Translations under genes and position numbers: made by a program
The notes under the pieces: generated by a model
Told to the model about the DNA's origin: nothing
What the model saw: the letters and a program-made list of their open reading frames with translations, nothing else
The model's database searches: none
From: Parerythrobacter_A sp963838735
GTDB lineage: Bacteria > Pseudomonadota > Alphaproteobacteria > Sphingomonadales > Sphingomonadaceae
DNA: 64,000 nt
Assembly: GCA_963838735.1 (NCBI GenBank)
Contig: CAWISG010000008.1
Location: forward strand, 62,001 to 126,000
Direction: 5' to 3'
Shown: positions 9,051 through 18,529 of the stretch, piece by piece
How positions within the stretch are numbered: the first letter of the stretch is position 1
Layout of the letters: each line of letters starts with the position of its first letter

Positions 9051-10577
9051 ATGCCGAGTTTCGATAGCCGCCTGACGGCGACACAGCCGAATAGCCGCGC
9101 GTTAAAACGCGTGGTGTTGAGTTTTCGCAAATGGTGGCGCGACGACGTGGTTGGCACGGTCGATCGGCTGGACTGCATCGCGCAGCGCCGGGCGGATGCC
9201 TATACCTCGCCGCGCTATTTGTTCATGCTGGCCATGTCTGCCGGGATTGCGGTGCTGGGCCTGCTCCTGTCCAGCCCGGCGGTCATCATCGGGGCCATGC
9301 TTATCGCGCCGCTGATGGGGCCGATCCTGGGGGCGGGATTTGCGCTCGCCATCGGTGATTACCGGTGGCTGAAGGGCAGTGCGTGGGCGCTTGTGTGGGG
9401 CACGATACTGGCTGTGGGCTTGTGCGCGCTGATCGTGTTCATATCGCCTCTGCAAACCATCACACCCGAGATCGAGGCGCGCACGCGGCCCAACCTGTTC
9501 GACCTGGGCGTGGCGGTGTTCTCCGCAATGGCGGGCGGCTATTCCATGATCCGCGGGCGCGAGGGCACGATCGTCGGCGTCGCGATTGCGACCGCGCTGA
9601 TGCCGCCGCTGGCCGTGGTTGGCTTCGGGCTGGCGACTCTGAACTGGACGGTCTTCTCGGGGGCGCTGCTGCTTTACATCACCAACCTGATGACCATCGC
9701 GCTGATCGCCACGCTGATGGCGCGACTGTACGGTTTCAGCGCTGCGCTGACGGACAAGCAGACCAACTGGCAGACGGCAGTGATTGTGGTGGTGTTCGTG
9801 GCGCTGACCATTCCGCTGTTCCTGTCCCTGAAACAGATCGTCTGGGAAACCAACGCCACGCGCGCCATCCGCGCTGCCGTGCTGGCGCCGTTTCCGGATG
9901 AGGCGCAGATATCGCAGCTCGATATCAATCTGCGGCAACGCCCGATCCAGGTATCGGCGACGGTGCTGACCCCGGTTTTCAGGCCCAAAGCGGAAACTTC
10001 GGGCGAGCAGAGCCTGCTGGCCTCGCTGGACCGGGTTATCGATCTGGAGCTGACCCAGTTCAAGGCCGATACCGCGACCGAGATCGAAACCGGCCAGCTT
10101 ACCGCCGCGCGCGAGGCCCGCGAACGCGAAGCCGCCGCTGCTGCGCAGGCGCTGACCGAACGGCTTGCGCTGGTGGCGGGGGTGGAGCGCAGTGCGGTAA
10201 CCTTGGACCGAGACAATCGCCGGGCGGTGGTGGCGGCGACGCGGCTGCCGGGGGCGGATTACGCAACCTATCGCGCGCTGGAACAACGCATTACGGCAGG
10301 TGCGCCGGATTGGACCATTGTGCTGCGCCCGCCGCTGCTGGCATTGCCTGACATCGCCTTTGCGGACGGCGAGCCGAGCGAGGCGGGCCAGGCCGCACTG
10401 CGCCTGATCGTGTGGGCCAGCGCGCATCATGATGACATGGCCGTGGTGCTGCGCGGTGGCACACCCGGAACGCGCGCGCAGGCGGCGGAGATCTTGCGCG
10501 AAGCGGGGGTGCGCGTGACACTGGAACCGGGCGGCGCGACGATGCAGGCACGCTGGGCCGCGGTCGTGCCGGAATGA
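9051..10577 (+). CDS. DUF389 family membrane protein
   Basis: 508 aa. The N-terminal half has about six membrane helices with the family core SPAVIIGAMLIAPLMGPILG and a second helix group GTIVGVAIATALMPPLAVVG. The C-terminal half is soluble with a helical segment rich in Ala/Arg (about 345-385). DUF389 proteins are of unknown function, sometimes called putative hydrophobic-domain proteins. It starts 88 bases from the divergent telA-like operon. Confidence 0.8.
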   Translation: MPSFDSRLTATQPNSRALKRVVLSFRKWWRDDVVGTVDRLDCIAQRRADAYTSPRYLFMLAMSAGIAVLGLLLSSPAVIIGAMLIAPLMGPILGAGFALAIGDYRWLKGSAWALVWGTILAVGLCALIVFISPLQTITPEIEARTRPNLFDLGVAVFSAMAGGYSMIRGREGTIVGVAIATALMPPLAVVGFGLATLNWTVFSGALLLYITNLMTIALIATLMARLYGFSAALTDKQTNWQTAVIVVVFVALTIPLFLSLKQIVWETNATRAIRAAVLAPFPDEAQISQLDINLRQRPIQVSATVLTPVFRPKAETSGEQSLLASLDRVIDLELTQFKADTATEIETGQLTAAREAREREAAAAAQALTERLALVAGVERSAVTLDRDNRRAVVAATRLPGADYATYRALEQRITAGAPDWTIVLRPPLLALPDIAFADGEPSEAGQAALRLIVWASAHHDDMAVVLRGGTPGTRAQAAEILREAGVRVTLEPGGATMQARWAAVVPE

Positions 10578-10584
10578 GTTTCCG

Positions 10585-12358
10585 CTAGGCAGCCAGCTCG
10601 AACGGCTGGATTTCACCTGCCAGATACAGCCGTTTTGCCTTGGCGCGGCTCAGCTTGCCCGACGAGGTGCGCGGCAGGGTGCGCGGCGGCACCAGTTCGA
10701 CCACGCAATTCATCCCGGTGATGGATCGCACCTTGTCGCGGATCGCCGCGTGCAGGCGGGTGCGTTCGTCGGGGTCGGATACGCGGCAATGCACCAGCAC
10801 GGCGGGCGCTTCTTCGCCATCGGCGGTTTCGATGGAGAATGCGGCGATATCGCCATGGTTGAAGCCGGGCAATTGCTCCACCGCCCATTCGATATCCTGC
10901 GGCCAGTGGTTCTTGCCGTTGATGATAATCATATCCTTCGCGCGGCCCACGATGAACAGGTAGCCATCGGCCATGTAGCCCATGTCTCCGGTATCCAGCC
11001 AGTCGCTGCCGCCGTCCTGTGCCGACACCAGACATTCCGCCGTCGCGTCCTCGTTGCGGAAATAGGAATGCATCACGCTTTCGCCGCGACACCAGACCTT
11101 GCCGATCTGGTGGTCGGCCTTGGGCGCGTCGTTCTCGCCGCGTATCGCCACTTCCATGCCCGCGATAGGCTTGCCGCAATTTACGATGGCGCGATAGCGG
11201 GCGGGGCGGGCGAGGTCGCGCTTGGCGCCGGACAGGCGTTCTTCCTCAACCAGTTCCACACGGATACCTTCGCCCGGCGGCATGACAGTGACCGCCAACG
11301 TGCTTTCGGCAAGGCCGTAGGACGGGGTAAAGGCGCTGGCGCGAAAACCCGCCTTCGGCAAAGGCGTTGACGAAGTTCTGCATCACGTCGGGCCGGATCA
11401 TGTCCGCTCCGTTGCCCGCGGTGCGCCAGCGCGAGAGGTCGAACTTCTCGCCAACCTTGCTCTGGCTGGAGATGCGGCGCGCGCAGATGTCGTAGCCGAA
11501 CGTGGGGGAATAGCTGAGCGTGGTGCCCTGGTTGCGGCTGATGAGGTCGAGCCATGCCAATGGACGGCGCGCGAAATGCTCCGTCCTGAGGTAATCCACG
11601 CTCATCTGGTTGGCAATCAGCGACAGGAAACAGCCGACCAGCCCCATGTCGTGATACCACGGCAGCCAGCTGACGACGCGGTCGTTGTCGCCGACCGCCA
11701 TCGAATGCGCATGGCCATAGAGGTTGTGCAGCAACGCCTTGTGCGTGACCGCAACGCCGGTGGGGAAGCGGGTGGAGCCGCTGGAATACTGGAGGTAGCA
11801 GATATCGTCCGGTTGCGCAGTGGGCAGGATGCAGTCCGGCGCGTCGCGTTTGGCGAAGCTGGCCCAGTCGGTCCCATCGCACCCCTGCCTGTCCGCCGCC
11901 GCCTGTGCCATGTCGGCAATGTCCGGCGGATAGATCAGGATGGCGGGATCGGCGCTGGCGAGCTGCACGCCAAGCTGGTCGATATAGCTTTCCTTGCCGC
12001 CGAAGGTGGTCGGCAGCGGCAGCGGCACCGGCCACGCGCCGACATATATGCAGGCGCAGAACAGCGCGGCGAAGTCCGGTCCGGTTTCCGCGATCAACGC
12101 CACGCGGTCTTCCTTGCCGATTCCCGCTGCAACCAGCCGCCGCGCCGTGACCAGCGCATCGCTGCGCAATTCGGCAAAGGTATAAACGCGCTCCAGCGTG
12201 CCGCGCATATCGTGGAAATTCATGCCCTTTTCGCTACGCGCGGCATAGTCGATCGCATCGCTGAAGGTCGCGAAATCGGACCGGCGGCGGGGCAGGGGGC
12301 AATCATTGGGCGTTGGCTGCAAACCGGTTGCGCCGTCGCTTTTATCCGGTGATGTCAT
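10585..12358 (-). pseudogene. Fatty acyl-AMP ligase (FAAL), one frameshift
   Basis: Read as one gene of about 590 aa, normal for the family. It activates fatty acids as acyl-adenylates in the cytoplasm. The N-terminal frame holds the P-loop YSSGSTRFPTGVAVTH and YHDMGLVG; it leaves frame near 11349, where the minus strand reads GGGTTTTCGCGCC. With three Ts in place of four the product continues as FRASAFTPSYGLAESTL, a conserved core, through the DTGDMGYMADGYLFIVGRAK region to the end. The start is the ATG at 12358 (MTSPDKSDG). A single-base homopolymer change suggests a sequence error, but a real mutation is possible. No polyketide or lipid gene is adjacent, so its acyl acceptor is unknown. 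Confidence 0.8.
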
Positions 12359-12494
12359 AGTGTTGGCGAATACCCGTCCCGTGATTGCGTAGCGTCTTGA
12401 GCGCGCCCTTTTTGGTGGCACCAGCGGCGCATAACACACCACGCGGCCAATCTGCCTTTCCCATTTCCTTCACACTATGGCACGAATAAGGCCG

Positions 12495-13106
12495 ATGGCG
12501 GAAGACGAACCCTCGGACGTTGGGCGCAAAGGCCGTGGCAAACGCCGCTACGAGCAGCGTGTACGCCCGCCAGCCAAGCCGCTGGATGAACAGAAACTGC
12601 GCGATCTGTCGTTGTCCTATGTCGCGCGGTTTTCCACCAGCGCGGCCAAGCTGGAACGCTATCTGGCGCGTAAGCTGCGCGAACGGGGCTGGTCGGAGGA
12701 CGAAGGCGCGCGGCCCGATATCGCCGCGCTGGTCGCGCGCTATGTGGAACTGGGCTATATCGACGATGCGGCGTATGCGAAATCGAAGGCGGGCAGCCTG
12801 CTGCGGCGCGGATATGGCGCGCGGCGGGTGGGGCAGGCGCTGTATGCGGATGGTATTGCGGAGGATGTCCGCATCGCCGTCGATCCCGAAGAAGCCGCGC
12901 GGCGCGAGGCGGCCATCGTGCTGGCCCGCAAACGCCGCTTTGGCCCGTTCTTCATGGGCGAACTGGACAGCGCGCGCGCCGAAAAGCAGACCGCCGCCAT
13001 GCTGCGCGCCGGGCACGGGTTCGACGCGGTGCGCACGGTGATCCACGCGCGCGACGAGGCGGCGCTGGAAGAATGGTTGGCGGAAGCTGCCGATCCGCTA
13101 GAATAG
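12495..13106 (+). CDS. recX: RecX family regulatory protein
   Basis: 203 aa from the ATG at 12495 (an in-frame ATG at 12477 adds six residues). RecX modulates RecA filaments in recombination and the SOS response. The helical repeats are visible: YVARFSTSAAKLERYLARKL, then LVARYVELGYIDDAAYA with the typical GYIDD motif, and RRGYGARRVGQAL. Basic N-terminal tail. recA is not in the window. The DUF192 gene follows 5 bases later. Confidence 0.8.
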   Translation: MAEDEPSDVGRKGRGKRRYEQRVRPPAKPLDEQKLRDLSLSYVARFSTSAAKLERYLARKLRERGWSEDEGARPDIAALVARYVELGYIDDAAYAKSKAGSLLRRGYGARRVGQALYADGIAEDVRIAVDPEEAARREAAIVLARKRRFGPFFMGELDSARAEKQTAAMLRAGHGFDAVRTVIHARDEAALEEWLAEAADPLE

Positions 13107-13111
13107 GCCGC

Positions 13112-13606
13112 ATGAAAACCCTGACCCGCCTGCTCGCCGTCCTGTCCGCTGCTGCGCTGGCGTCCTGCTCGCCGCAGACCGGCACGGACAGCGCTTCCGC
13201 CGAACCGGTGATGTCACGCGATGTACATCCCGAGTCCGGCCTGGAAACCGTTCCGCTGACCGTGACAAGCGGCGACACCACGCATAATTTCACTGTCGAG
13301 ATTGCCGCCACGCCTGCCGAGCAGGCCAAGGGGCTGATGTTCCGCACGCAACTCGGGCCGAACGACGGCATGATCTTCCCGCGCGATCCGCCGGACCTCG
13401 CCAGTTTCTGGATGAAGAACGTGCCGATCCCGCTCGACATCATATTCGTCGGCGCGGACGGGCGCATCATCAACATCGCCGCGATGACCACGCCCTATTC
13501 GCTCGACAGCGTGTCGGCGGAGGGGCCGACGGCGCTGGTGCTGGAATTGCGCGGCGGCCGCGCGGCGGAACTGGGCATCGAAGCGGGCGACCGGGTCGCG
13601 TATTGA
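13112..13606 (+). CDS. DUF192 family exported lipoprotein
   Basis: 164 aa. The signal peptide ends in a lipobox LASC (Cys at about 20), so it should be lipid-anchored in the periplasm. The DUF192 fold is seen in AEQAKGLMFR, the Met/Phe-rich FWMKNVPIPLDIIFV and the C-terminal ELGIEAGDRV. Family function is not settled. I chose the ATG at 13112 because the signal peptide begins there. Confidence 0.85.
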   Translation: MKTLTRLLAVLSAAALASCSPQTGTDSASAEPVMSRDVHPESGLETVPLTVTSGDTTHNFTVEIAATPAEQAKGLMFRTQLGPNDGMIFPRDPPDLASFWMKNVPIPLDIIFVGADGRIINIAAMTTPYSLDSVSAEGPTALVLELRGGRAAELGIEAGDRVAY

Positions 13607-13643
13607 CCTTGGCGCGGGCGTAGCCATCGGCTAATCCCCCCGC

Positions 13644-14066
13644 ATGACATGGCTCTCCAAGATATTCACCTGGTGGAACGGTGCCACGCTCGGCACGATG
13701 CTGTGGAGCTGGCGCAAGGGCGAACAGGTCGGCACCGACGCGCAGGGCAACACCTATTTCCGATCGAAGAACACGCGCAAGAACGTGGCCACCGAAGGCT
13801 CCTATACCGGGCGGGAGCGGCGCTGGGTGATCTACAAGGGCAGCAACGATGCCAGCCAGGTGCCCGCCGAATGGCACGGCTGGCTGCACGGCGCGGGCGA
13901 GGATGTGCCCGAATCCTTCCTGCCTGCACCCAAGATCTGGGAAGTGGACTATTCCCCCAATGCCACCGGCACCGCGCAGGCCTATCGCCCTGCAGGCGCA
14001 CTGGAACGCGGGGGCAAGCGGGCGCGGGCCGTCGGCGATTACGAAGCCTGGTCGCCGGACAGCTGA
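13644..14066 (+). CDS. NDUFA12-like NADH:ubiquinone oxidoreductase subunit
   Basis: 140 aa. It is the bacterial counterpart of the complex I accessory subunit NDUFA12 (B17.2), found in alphaproteobacteria. Family marks are FTWWNGATLGTMLWSWRKGE, GNTYFRSK, RRWVIYKGSNDASQVPAEWHGWLH and a Pro-rich tail. It should sit on the peripheral arm of complex I. The nuo operon is not nearby; in this group the gene usually stands apart and is followed by DUF2155, as here. Confidence 0.93.
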   Translation: MTWLSKIFTWWNGATLGTMLWSWRKGEQVGTDAQGNTYFRSKNTRKNVATEGSYTGRERRWVIYKGSNDASQVPAEWHGWLHGAGEDVPESFLPAPKIWEVDYSPNATGTAQAYRPAGALERGGKRARAVGDYEAWSPDS

Positions 14067-14068
14067 CG

Positions 14069-14623
14069 ATGCACACGCGGTGTTCGCTCCTCGTGCCGCT
14101 TTTGGGGGCGGCGCTGCTCGTCACCGCTTGCGACAGCGAGCCGGCGGTGCAGCCTGCGCCAACCGACGCGCCGACCGTTGCCGACAATGCCGGGCCCAAC
14201 GATCCGGACGACGACGTCGCACCCGACCGTTCCGTCACGAAAGCGCTGGAAGCGGGTACGCCGCTTGAGGATCGCGTGGCCACGCTCGGCCTGCTGAACA
14301 AGCGCAACAATGTCAGTATCGATATCGAGCTGAAACCCGGTGAATCGCGCCGCGAGGGCGATGTGATCGTGCGCCTCGCCAGTTGCGAGCGGACCGCGCC
14401 GTGGGAAATGCCGCAGGAAACCGGCGGCTTCGTACAGGTACTGGTGCAGGACAAGACGAGCAGCGACTGGCGACGCGTCTTCTCCGGCTGGCTGTTTGCC
14501 CGGTCTCCGTCGCTGAACGTGGTCGAACACCCGATCTACGATGTCTGGATCAAGGATTGCGCAATGCGTTTCCCGGGCGAGGAAGAGGCTGCACCCGCTG
14601 CTTCCGAAAGCAACGAAGCATAG
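14069..14623 (+). CDS. DUF2155 family lipoprotein
   Basis: 184 aa. Signal peptide ending in VTAC, then an acidic low-complexity stretch, then the DUF2155 domain: LNKRNNVSIDIELKPGES, LASCERTAPWEMPQE with its Cys, and WLFARSPSLNVVEHPIYDVW with a second Cys in KDC. Alphaproteobacterial family of unknown function. It begins 3 bases after the NDUFA12-like stop. Its last 88 bases overlap the 3' end of the convergent aat gene. Confidence 0.85.
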   Translation: MHTRCSLLVPLLGAALLVTACDSEPAVQPAPTDAPTVADNAGPNDPDDDVAPDRSVTKALEAGTPLEDRVATLGLLNKRNNVSIDIELKPGESRREGDVIVRLASCERTAPWEMPQETGGFVQVLVQDKTSSDWRRVFSGWLFARSPSLNVVEHPIYDVWIKDCAMRFPGEEEAAPAASESNEA

Positions 14624-15253
14624 GCTTGCGGGAGCGTCGCGTCAGGCACGCCGCGCGACGCTGCCAGCCGTTCCAGATAGAGCGCCTGCGGTATCTCGAT
14701 TGCGCCGAGCGAGGCCAGATGGTCGGTCATGAACTGGCAGTCCAGCAGTGCGTAATCCGCCCGCCGCAGCATCGCGACCAGCCACGCCAGCGCCACCTTG
14801 CTGGCATTGTCCGCGCGGCTGAACATGCTTTCGCCGCAGAACACCCGGTCGAACGCCACGCCGTAGAGGCCGCCCGCCAGCACTTCGCGTCCGTGCTCAT
14901 CCGTGCACCAGCACTCCACCGAATGCGCGTGTGCCGGCCTCGTGCAGCGCGCGATAGCTGGCGGCGATGCGCCAGCTGATCCAGCTTTCGGGATGGTCCG
15001 CGCGCGGTGCGGCGCACAGGCTGACCACATCGGTAAAGGCGGTGTCGATGGTGACGCGGAACCGGTCCTGCCGCAGCACCTTGCGCAAGGATTTCGATAC
15101 ACGAAAACCGTCTAGCGGCACCACCGCACGCTCGCGCGGCTCCACCCAGAACACTTCGGGATCGTCGCGCCCGTCCGCCATCGGGAAGATGCCGCTGCGA
15201 TAGGCGAGCAGCAGCGTTTCGACGGGAATGGGCGGGAAGGCGGGGGCGTGCAT
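14536..15253 (-). pseudogene. aat: Leucyl/phenylalanyl-tRNA-protein transferase, one frameshift
   Basis: It adds Leu or Phe to N-terminal Arg/Lys of proteins to mark them for ClpAP degradation. The first frame (15253 to about 14935) gives PPIPVETLLLAYRSGIFPM and WISWRIAASYRALHEAG; the second frame continues AHSVECW, GGLYGV, CGESMFSRADNASKVAL and LDCQFMTDHLASLG. Removing one base near 14932 restores the invariant G-H-A-H-S-V-E motif and a 238-aa protein of normal length. I think a sequence error is more likely than loss. The 3' end overlaps DUF2155 in antiparallel fashion. Confidence 0.85.
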
Positions 15254-15350
15254 GGTCGGGTCCGACGCTAAGCGCGCGGTTGCGGCTTGCCAAGAACGGA
15301 CACGCTGCTTAAACGCTGCCTCCGCCTGTCGGCACCTTTGCGTGCCGTGA

Positions 15351-15426
15351 AGGAGTGTAGCTCAGTTGGTAGAGCATCGGTCTCCAAAACCGAGGGCCCA
15401 CGGTTCGAGTCCGTGCACTCCTGCCA
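15351..15426 (+). tRNA. tRNA-Trp (anticodon CCA)
   Basis: The full cloverleaf is visible: acceptor AGGAGTG pairing with CACTCCT, D-loop AGCTCAGTTGGTAGAGC, anticodon stem CGGTCTCCAAAACCG with anticodon CCA, T-arm GGTTCGAGTCC, discriminator G and encoded CCA (15424-15426). In many proteobacteria this tRNA lies just before secE-nusG; here other genes separate them by about 2.8 kb. Confidence 0.97.
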
Positions 15427-15498
15427 GGCGCTGACCGCATCGTGCATTCGGGCGGTGTCTCGCCGATACCCGGCACCCGAACGATGTAACGTGCGTCG

Positions 15499-15834
15499 CT
15501 ACAACCCACCCTTGCTTTTTCTGCTGACGGTTCCGTCGACAAGCACGACGCCGATGAATCTGTCACCCAACCCTTTGTAGAAATGGGAAGTATACAGTCT
15601 TTGCGTCGCGTTGGTCGTCGTTATGCCTTCATCGGCGGGGCAGTTCAGCAAAAACGATACCTGCTCGATGGTCATGCCGACTTCGATCGCATTGTAATTG
15701 GCAGCAGTAACCTCGCTGCACGCGGCCCTCTCACTGTCGCCAGCCAGGCCGGTTGCACCGATGGCGTCGTTCATGGCCGAACAGCCTGTCAACGCCAATC
15801 CGGCGGCACCTGCGAGAACGAATAAATTGGTCAT
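15499..15834 (-). CDS. Small lipoprotein, SmpA/OmlA-like
   Basis: 111 aa. Signal peptide with lipobox LTGC (Cys18). The mature part NYNAIEVGMTIEQVSFLLNCP and the basic C-terminus have the pattern of the SmpA/OmlA (BamE-like) small lipoprotein fold, in which a short helix pair (xxGMTxxQVxxLLG) precedes a sheet. Family assignment is by pattern only. Confidence 0.6.
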   Translation of the reverse strand: MTNLFVLAGAAGLALTGCSAMNDAIGATGLAGDSERAACSEVTAANYNAIEVGMTIEQVSFLLNCPADEGITTTNATQRLYTSHFYKGLGDRFIGVVLVDGTVSRKSKGGL

Positions 15835-16144
15835 GGAGTTTTCCTATCTACAAGCAACGTACGCGGGTATGCCGAGATGTCCCGAGCGACCAACGTCCAT
15901 AGTTCTTGCGGACCCGCCATACCGATAGGCCGCTTGCCGCTGCTTTGCAAAATGGATTCATGTTATCGGTCTTTGCAAAAATCCTGCGGCCGGAGATTAA
16001 CATTGCGGACGGTAGTCGCACTCGCCTTATCGCCGAAACCATTCGTTTCACCGGGAGTATTCAGGGAACAGTAAGCCGAGTTGTGTATTTCTGTCGGTAT
16101 ATGGAGCGAACCGCTCCTGCAACCTTACTGACCGGAGAGACGAC
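15835..16144. other. Intergenic region, no gene seen
   Basis: About 310 bases with only short open frames lacking ribosome sites. The one structure I see is a small perfect hairpin GGAGCG-AAC-CGCTCC at 16102-16116. The region probably holds the promoters of the divergent lipoprotein and the 49-aa protein gene. Confidence 0.5.
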
Positions 16145-16294
16145 ATGGCCACCGCATCCTATCGCAGTAGCGCGCCCGACCAGTGGTCCAGCCCGCGCCC
16201 CTATAGCGATCCTTCGCTGCGCTATCGCAAGTATGGCGCAGTCCTGCCGATGGAAGAGCCGGGCTTCTTCGCGCGGATATTTGCCCGCCGCTGA
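16145..16294 (+). CDS. Small 49-aa protein
   Basis: ATG at 16145 with GGAG nine bases upstream; codes for a short basic, Tyr/Ser-rich protein that ends PMEEPGFFARIFARR. The C-terminal PGFFARxF-RR pattern recalls small conserved proteins of sphingomonads, but I cannot name a function. A strong terminator follows within 25 bases, which supports a real short transcript. Confidence 0.6.
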   Translation: MATASYRSSAPDQWSSPRPYSDPSLRYRKYGAVLPMEEPGFFARIFARR

Positions 16295-16316
16295 GGCGAC
16301 GCAGGAAAAGACGATG

Positions 16317-16356
16317 AAAAGGGGCCGATCGCATCGTGCGATCGACCCCTTTTTTT
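16317..16356. terminator. Strong bidirectional terminator
   Basis: The stem GGGGCCGATCGCA / TGCGATCGACCCC with a three-base loop is flanked by AAAA on the left and TTTTTTT on the right. It can end both the 49-aa gene (+) and the symporter gene (-), which stops at 16370. Confidence 0.9.
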
Positions 16357-16369
16357 ATGCTTGGCGTTC

Positions 16370-17938
16370 TCAGGCGCGCGGTTCGATGCCCGGTTGCTCC
16401 TCGGGTGCCGTCGCCACGGAGCGTCCGTCTACATCGTGGCTCCTGCCTGCGGTCCGGTCGCCCTTCGCCAGCTTGAACACCACACCCGATAGCAACACCA
16501 GCGCGATGAGGTTGGGCAACGCCATTGCCGCGTTGGAGATATCGCCCATGCGCCAGACCAGATCGAGCGGCTGCGATGCGCCAATGAAGATGGCGATGCA
16601 CCAGATCACTCGCCACGCCATGTGCAGCTTCTTCTCGCCGCCGGACGTCGCATTCGATGTGCGGTCATAGAGGAAGGTAATCGCCCGCTCCCCGTAATAG
16701 CTCCATGTCAGCAGCGTGGTGAACACGAACAGGATCAGCGCAATACTGGCGACAAAGGTGCCGATGGGTATGCTGGCGATGGCGATCGGGAAGGCCGCGG
16801 CAAATGCGCCGCTGGTCATGGCGAAACCGGTCAGGTCGGATTGCCAGGCATGAATGACCTGCTGCCCGCCGCCGGTAAAGTCGCCTTCCACCGTCAGGAT
16901 CACCAGCGCGGTCATGGTGCAGATGACGATGGTGTCGATGAACGTGCCGAGCATCGCCATACGGCCCTGCTGTTCGGGGTCGTCCGTCTGCGCTACGGCG
17001 TGCGCCATCGGGGTGGAGCCCTGGCCGCTTTCGTTGGAAAACAGGCCGCGCGCCGCGCCGAACTGGATCGCGATGATCATCGTCGCGCCCAGGAAGCCGC
17101 CGCTGGCCGCCTGGTAGTTGAATGCACCGTGGAAGATGCGGGCGAAGGTTTCGGGCATGTCCTGAATGTCGAGCAGGATGGCGATGACGGCCATGACGAT
17201 ATAGGCCAGCGCCATGAACGGAATGATCTTTTCCGCGATGGACCCGATCGACTTGATCCCGCCGATGATGACGATGAACACCAGCACGGCCACGATCAGC
17301 CCGCCCAACCATTCCTCGATCCCGAACAGTTCGTTCAACCCGTCCGCCACCGCGTTGGACTGGATGGCGTTGCCCGTCACCAGCGCGGAGAACAGCGCGC
17401 CGATGCAAAACACGATGGCAAGCCAGGTGTATTTCCTGCCCAGTCCCATCATGATGTAGGTCATCGGTCCGCCGCGATAGGCACCGTCCGGCGTTTTCTC
17501 ACGGAACCGGATGGCCAGCGACCCTTCCGCAAAGCCCAGCGCCATGCCGACGATGGCGGTGATCCACATCCAGAAAATCGCACCCGGTCCACCCAGCGTG
17601 ATGGCGGTGGCGACGCCGGCCAGGTTGCCCGTGCCGACCTGCCCCGACAATGCAGTGGAAAGCGCGGCGAACGGCGAAATCTCGCCCGCTCCGCTTCCCT
17701 TGCGGCCGGTGAACAGTCCCTTGAACGCACTGCCGAGCTGGCGCAGCGGATAGAACCGCAGGCCGACCATCATGTACAGGCCGATGCCGAACAGCACGAG
17801 CACCATCGGCGGCAGCGGCAGGATGACATCACCGTTCCAGGTGCCGCCCCAGATGAAGTTGGACACGTTTGTGACCGGTGCGATCAGGCGTTCGCCCAGC
17901 GGCAGTGCTTCGGTCGCCACATCCGTTGCTGCGGTCAT
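16370..17938 (-). CDS. Alanine/glycine:cation symporter (AGCS) family protein
   Basis: 522 aa inner-membrane protein with about 10-11 helices. It would take up small neutral amino acids with Na+ or H+. Family signatures: TALSGQVGTGNLAGVATAI (about 93-111), SNESGQGSTPMAHAVAQTD in the middle, and LLTWSYYGERA near the end. It is alone in its direction and ends at the shared terminator. Confidence 0.92.
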   Translation of the reverse strand: MTAATDVATEALPLGERLIAPVTNVSNFIWGGTWNGDVILPLPPMVLVLFGIGLYMMVGLRFYPLRQLGSAFKGLFTGRKGSGAGEISPFAALSTALSGQVGTGNLAGVATAITLGGPGAIFWMWITAIVGMALGFAEGSLAIRFREKTPDGAYRGGPMTYIMMGLGRKYTWLAIVFCIGALFSALVTGNAIQSNAVADGLNELFGIEEWLGGLIVAVLVFIVIIGGIKSIGSIAEKIIPFMALAYIVMAVIAILLDIQDMPETFARIFHGAFNYQAASGGFLGATMIIAIQFGAARGLFSNESGQGSTPMAHAVAQTDDPEQQGRMAMLGTFIDTIVICTMTALVILTVEGDFTGGGQQVIHAWQSDLTGFAMTSGAFAAAFPIAIASIPIGTFVASIALILFVFTTLLTWSYYGERAITFLYDRTSNATSGGEKKLHMAWRVIWCIAIFIGASQPLDLVWRMGDISNAAMALPNLIALVLLSGVVFKLAKGDRTAGRSHDVDGRSVATAPEEQPGIEPRA

Positions 17939-18234
17939 CTCGTATTCCCCATTCGGCGCGTGCTGCCGTCCCGTCTAAACCCCGCTGGCTAGAGCGCGCC
18001 CGGCGCGCCTGCAACGTCTTTTTGCGAAGGCGGCATGGCGCACGGCTTGTCATCGGCGCCGTTGCGGACTAGATGCCCTTTCCATAATCCGACATTGGAG
18101 ACACGCTTCGCCCTCCCGGACATTGCACCGGGGCGGCGCGGAGACCTACCCGGAACGCATGTCGGGTTTGAAGTAAAGCGCAGGTGGCTTTCGGGCCGCT
18201 GGCAATAAACAGGACGCGAGGCAGGACCACAACG

Positions 18235-18444
18235 ATGGCCGACGAAAAGAAACGCAAGACCTCACCGGCGGAATTCGTCAATCAGGTTCGCACCGAAACC
18301 AGCAAGGTCATCTGGCCGACTCGTCAGGAGACCATCACGACCGCTATCTTTGTGGGTATATTCGTGCTTTTGCTTTCACTGTTCTTTCTGGGAATAGACA
18401 GTGCGTTCAGCGCGGTGGTCGGCTGGCTGCTGACTTTGGCGTAA
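18235..18444 (+). CDS. secE: Preprotein translocase subunit SecE
   Basis: 69 aa. Part of the SecYEG channel in the inner membrane. The N-terminal amphipathic part VNQVRTETSKVIWPTRQETI, with the conserved WPTRQE motif, precedes one membrane helix. I chose the ATG at 18235 (MADEKKRK); the in-frame upstream ATG gives no conserved sequence. nusG follows. Confidence 0.95.
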   Translation: MADEKKRKTSPAEFVNQVRTETSKVIWPTRQETITTAIFVGIFVLLLSLFFLGIDSAFSAVVGWLLTLA

Positions 18445-18529
18445 GCGGCAAAACCGCTTCTGGCCTAAACTTCCCTAAACTTCCAACGCACTCCCAACTT
18501 TGCAACCCGACATCAAGCTAAGGATTACA

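Noticed and set aside
15351..15840. Integration site of a mobile element at tRNA-Trp
   Set aside because: No integrase, no repeat of the tRNA 3' end and no phage-like genes follow.
16622..17992. 456-codon plus-strand open frame
   Set aside because: Antisense of the AGCS symporter; very rich in Asp, Arg and His, no recognisable domain.
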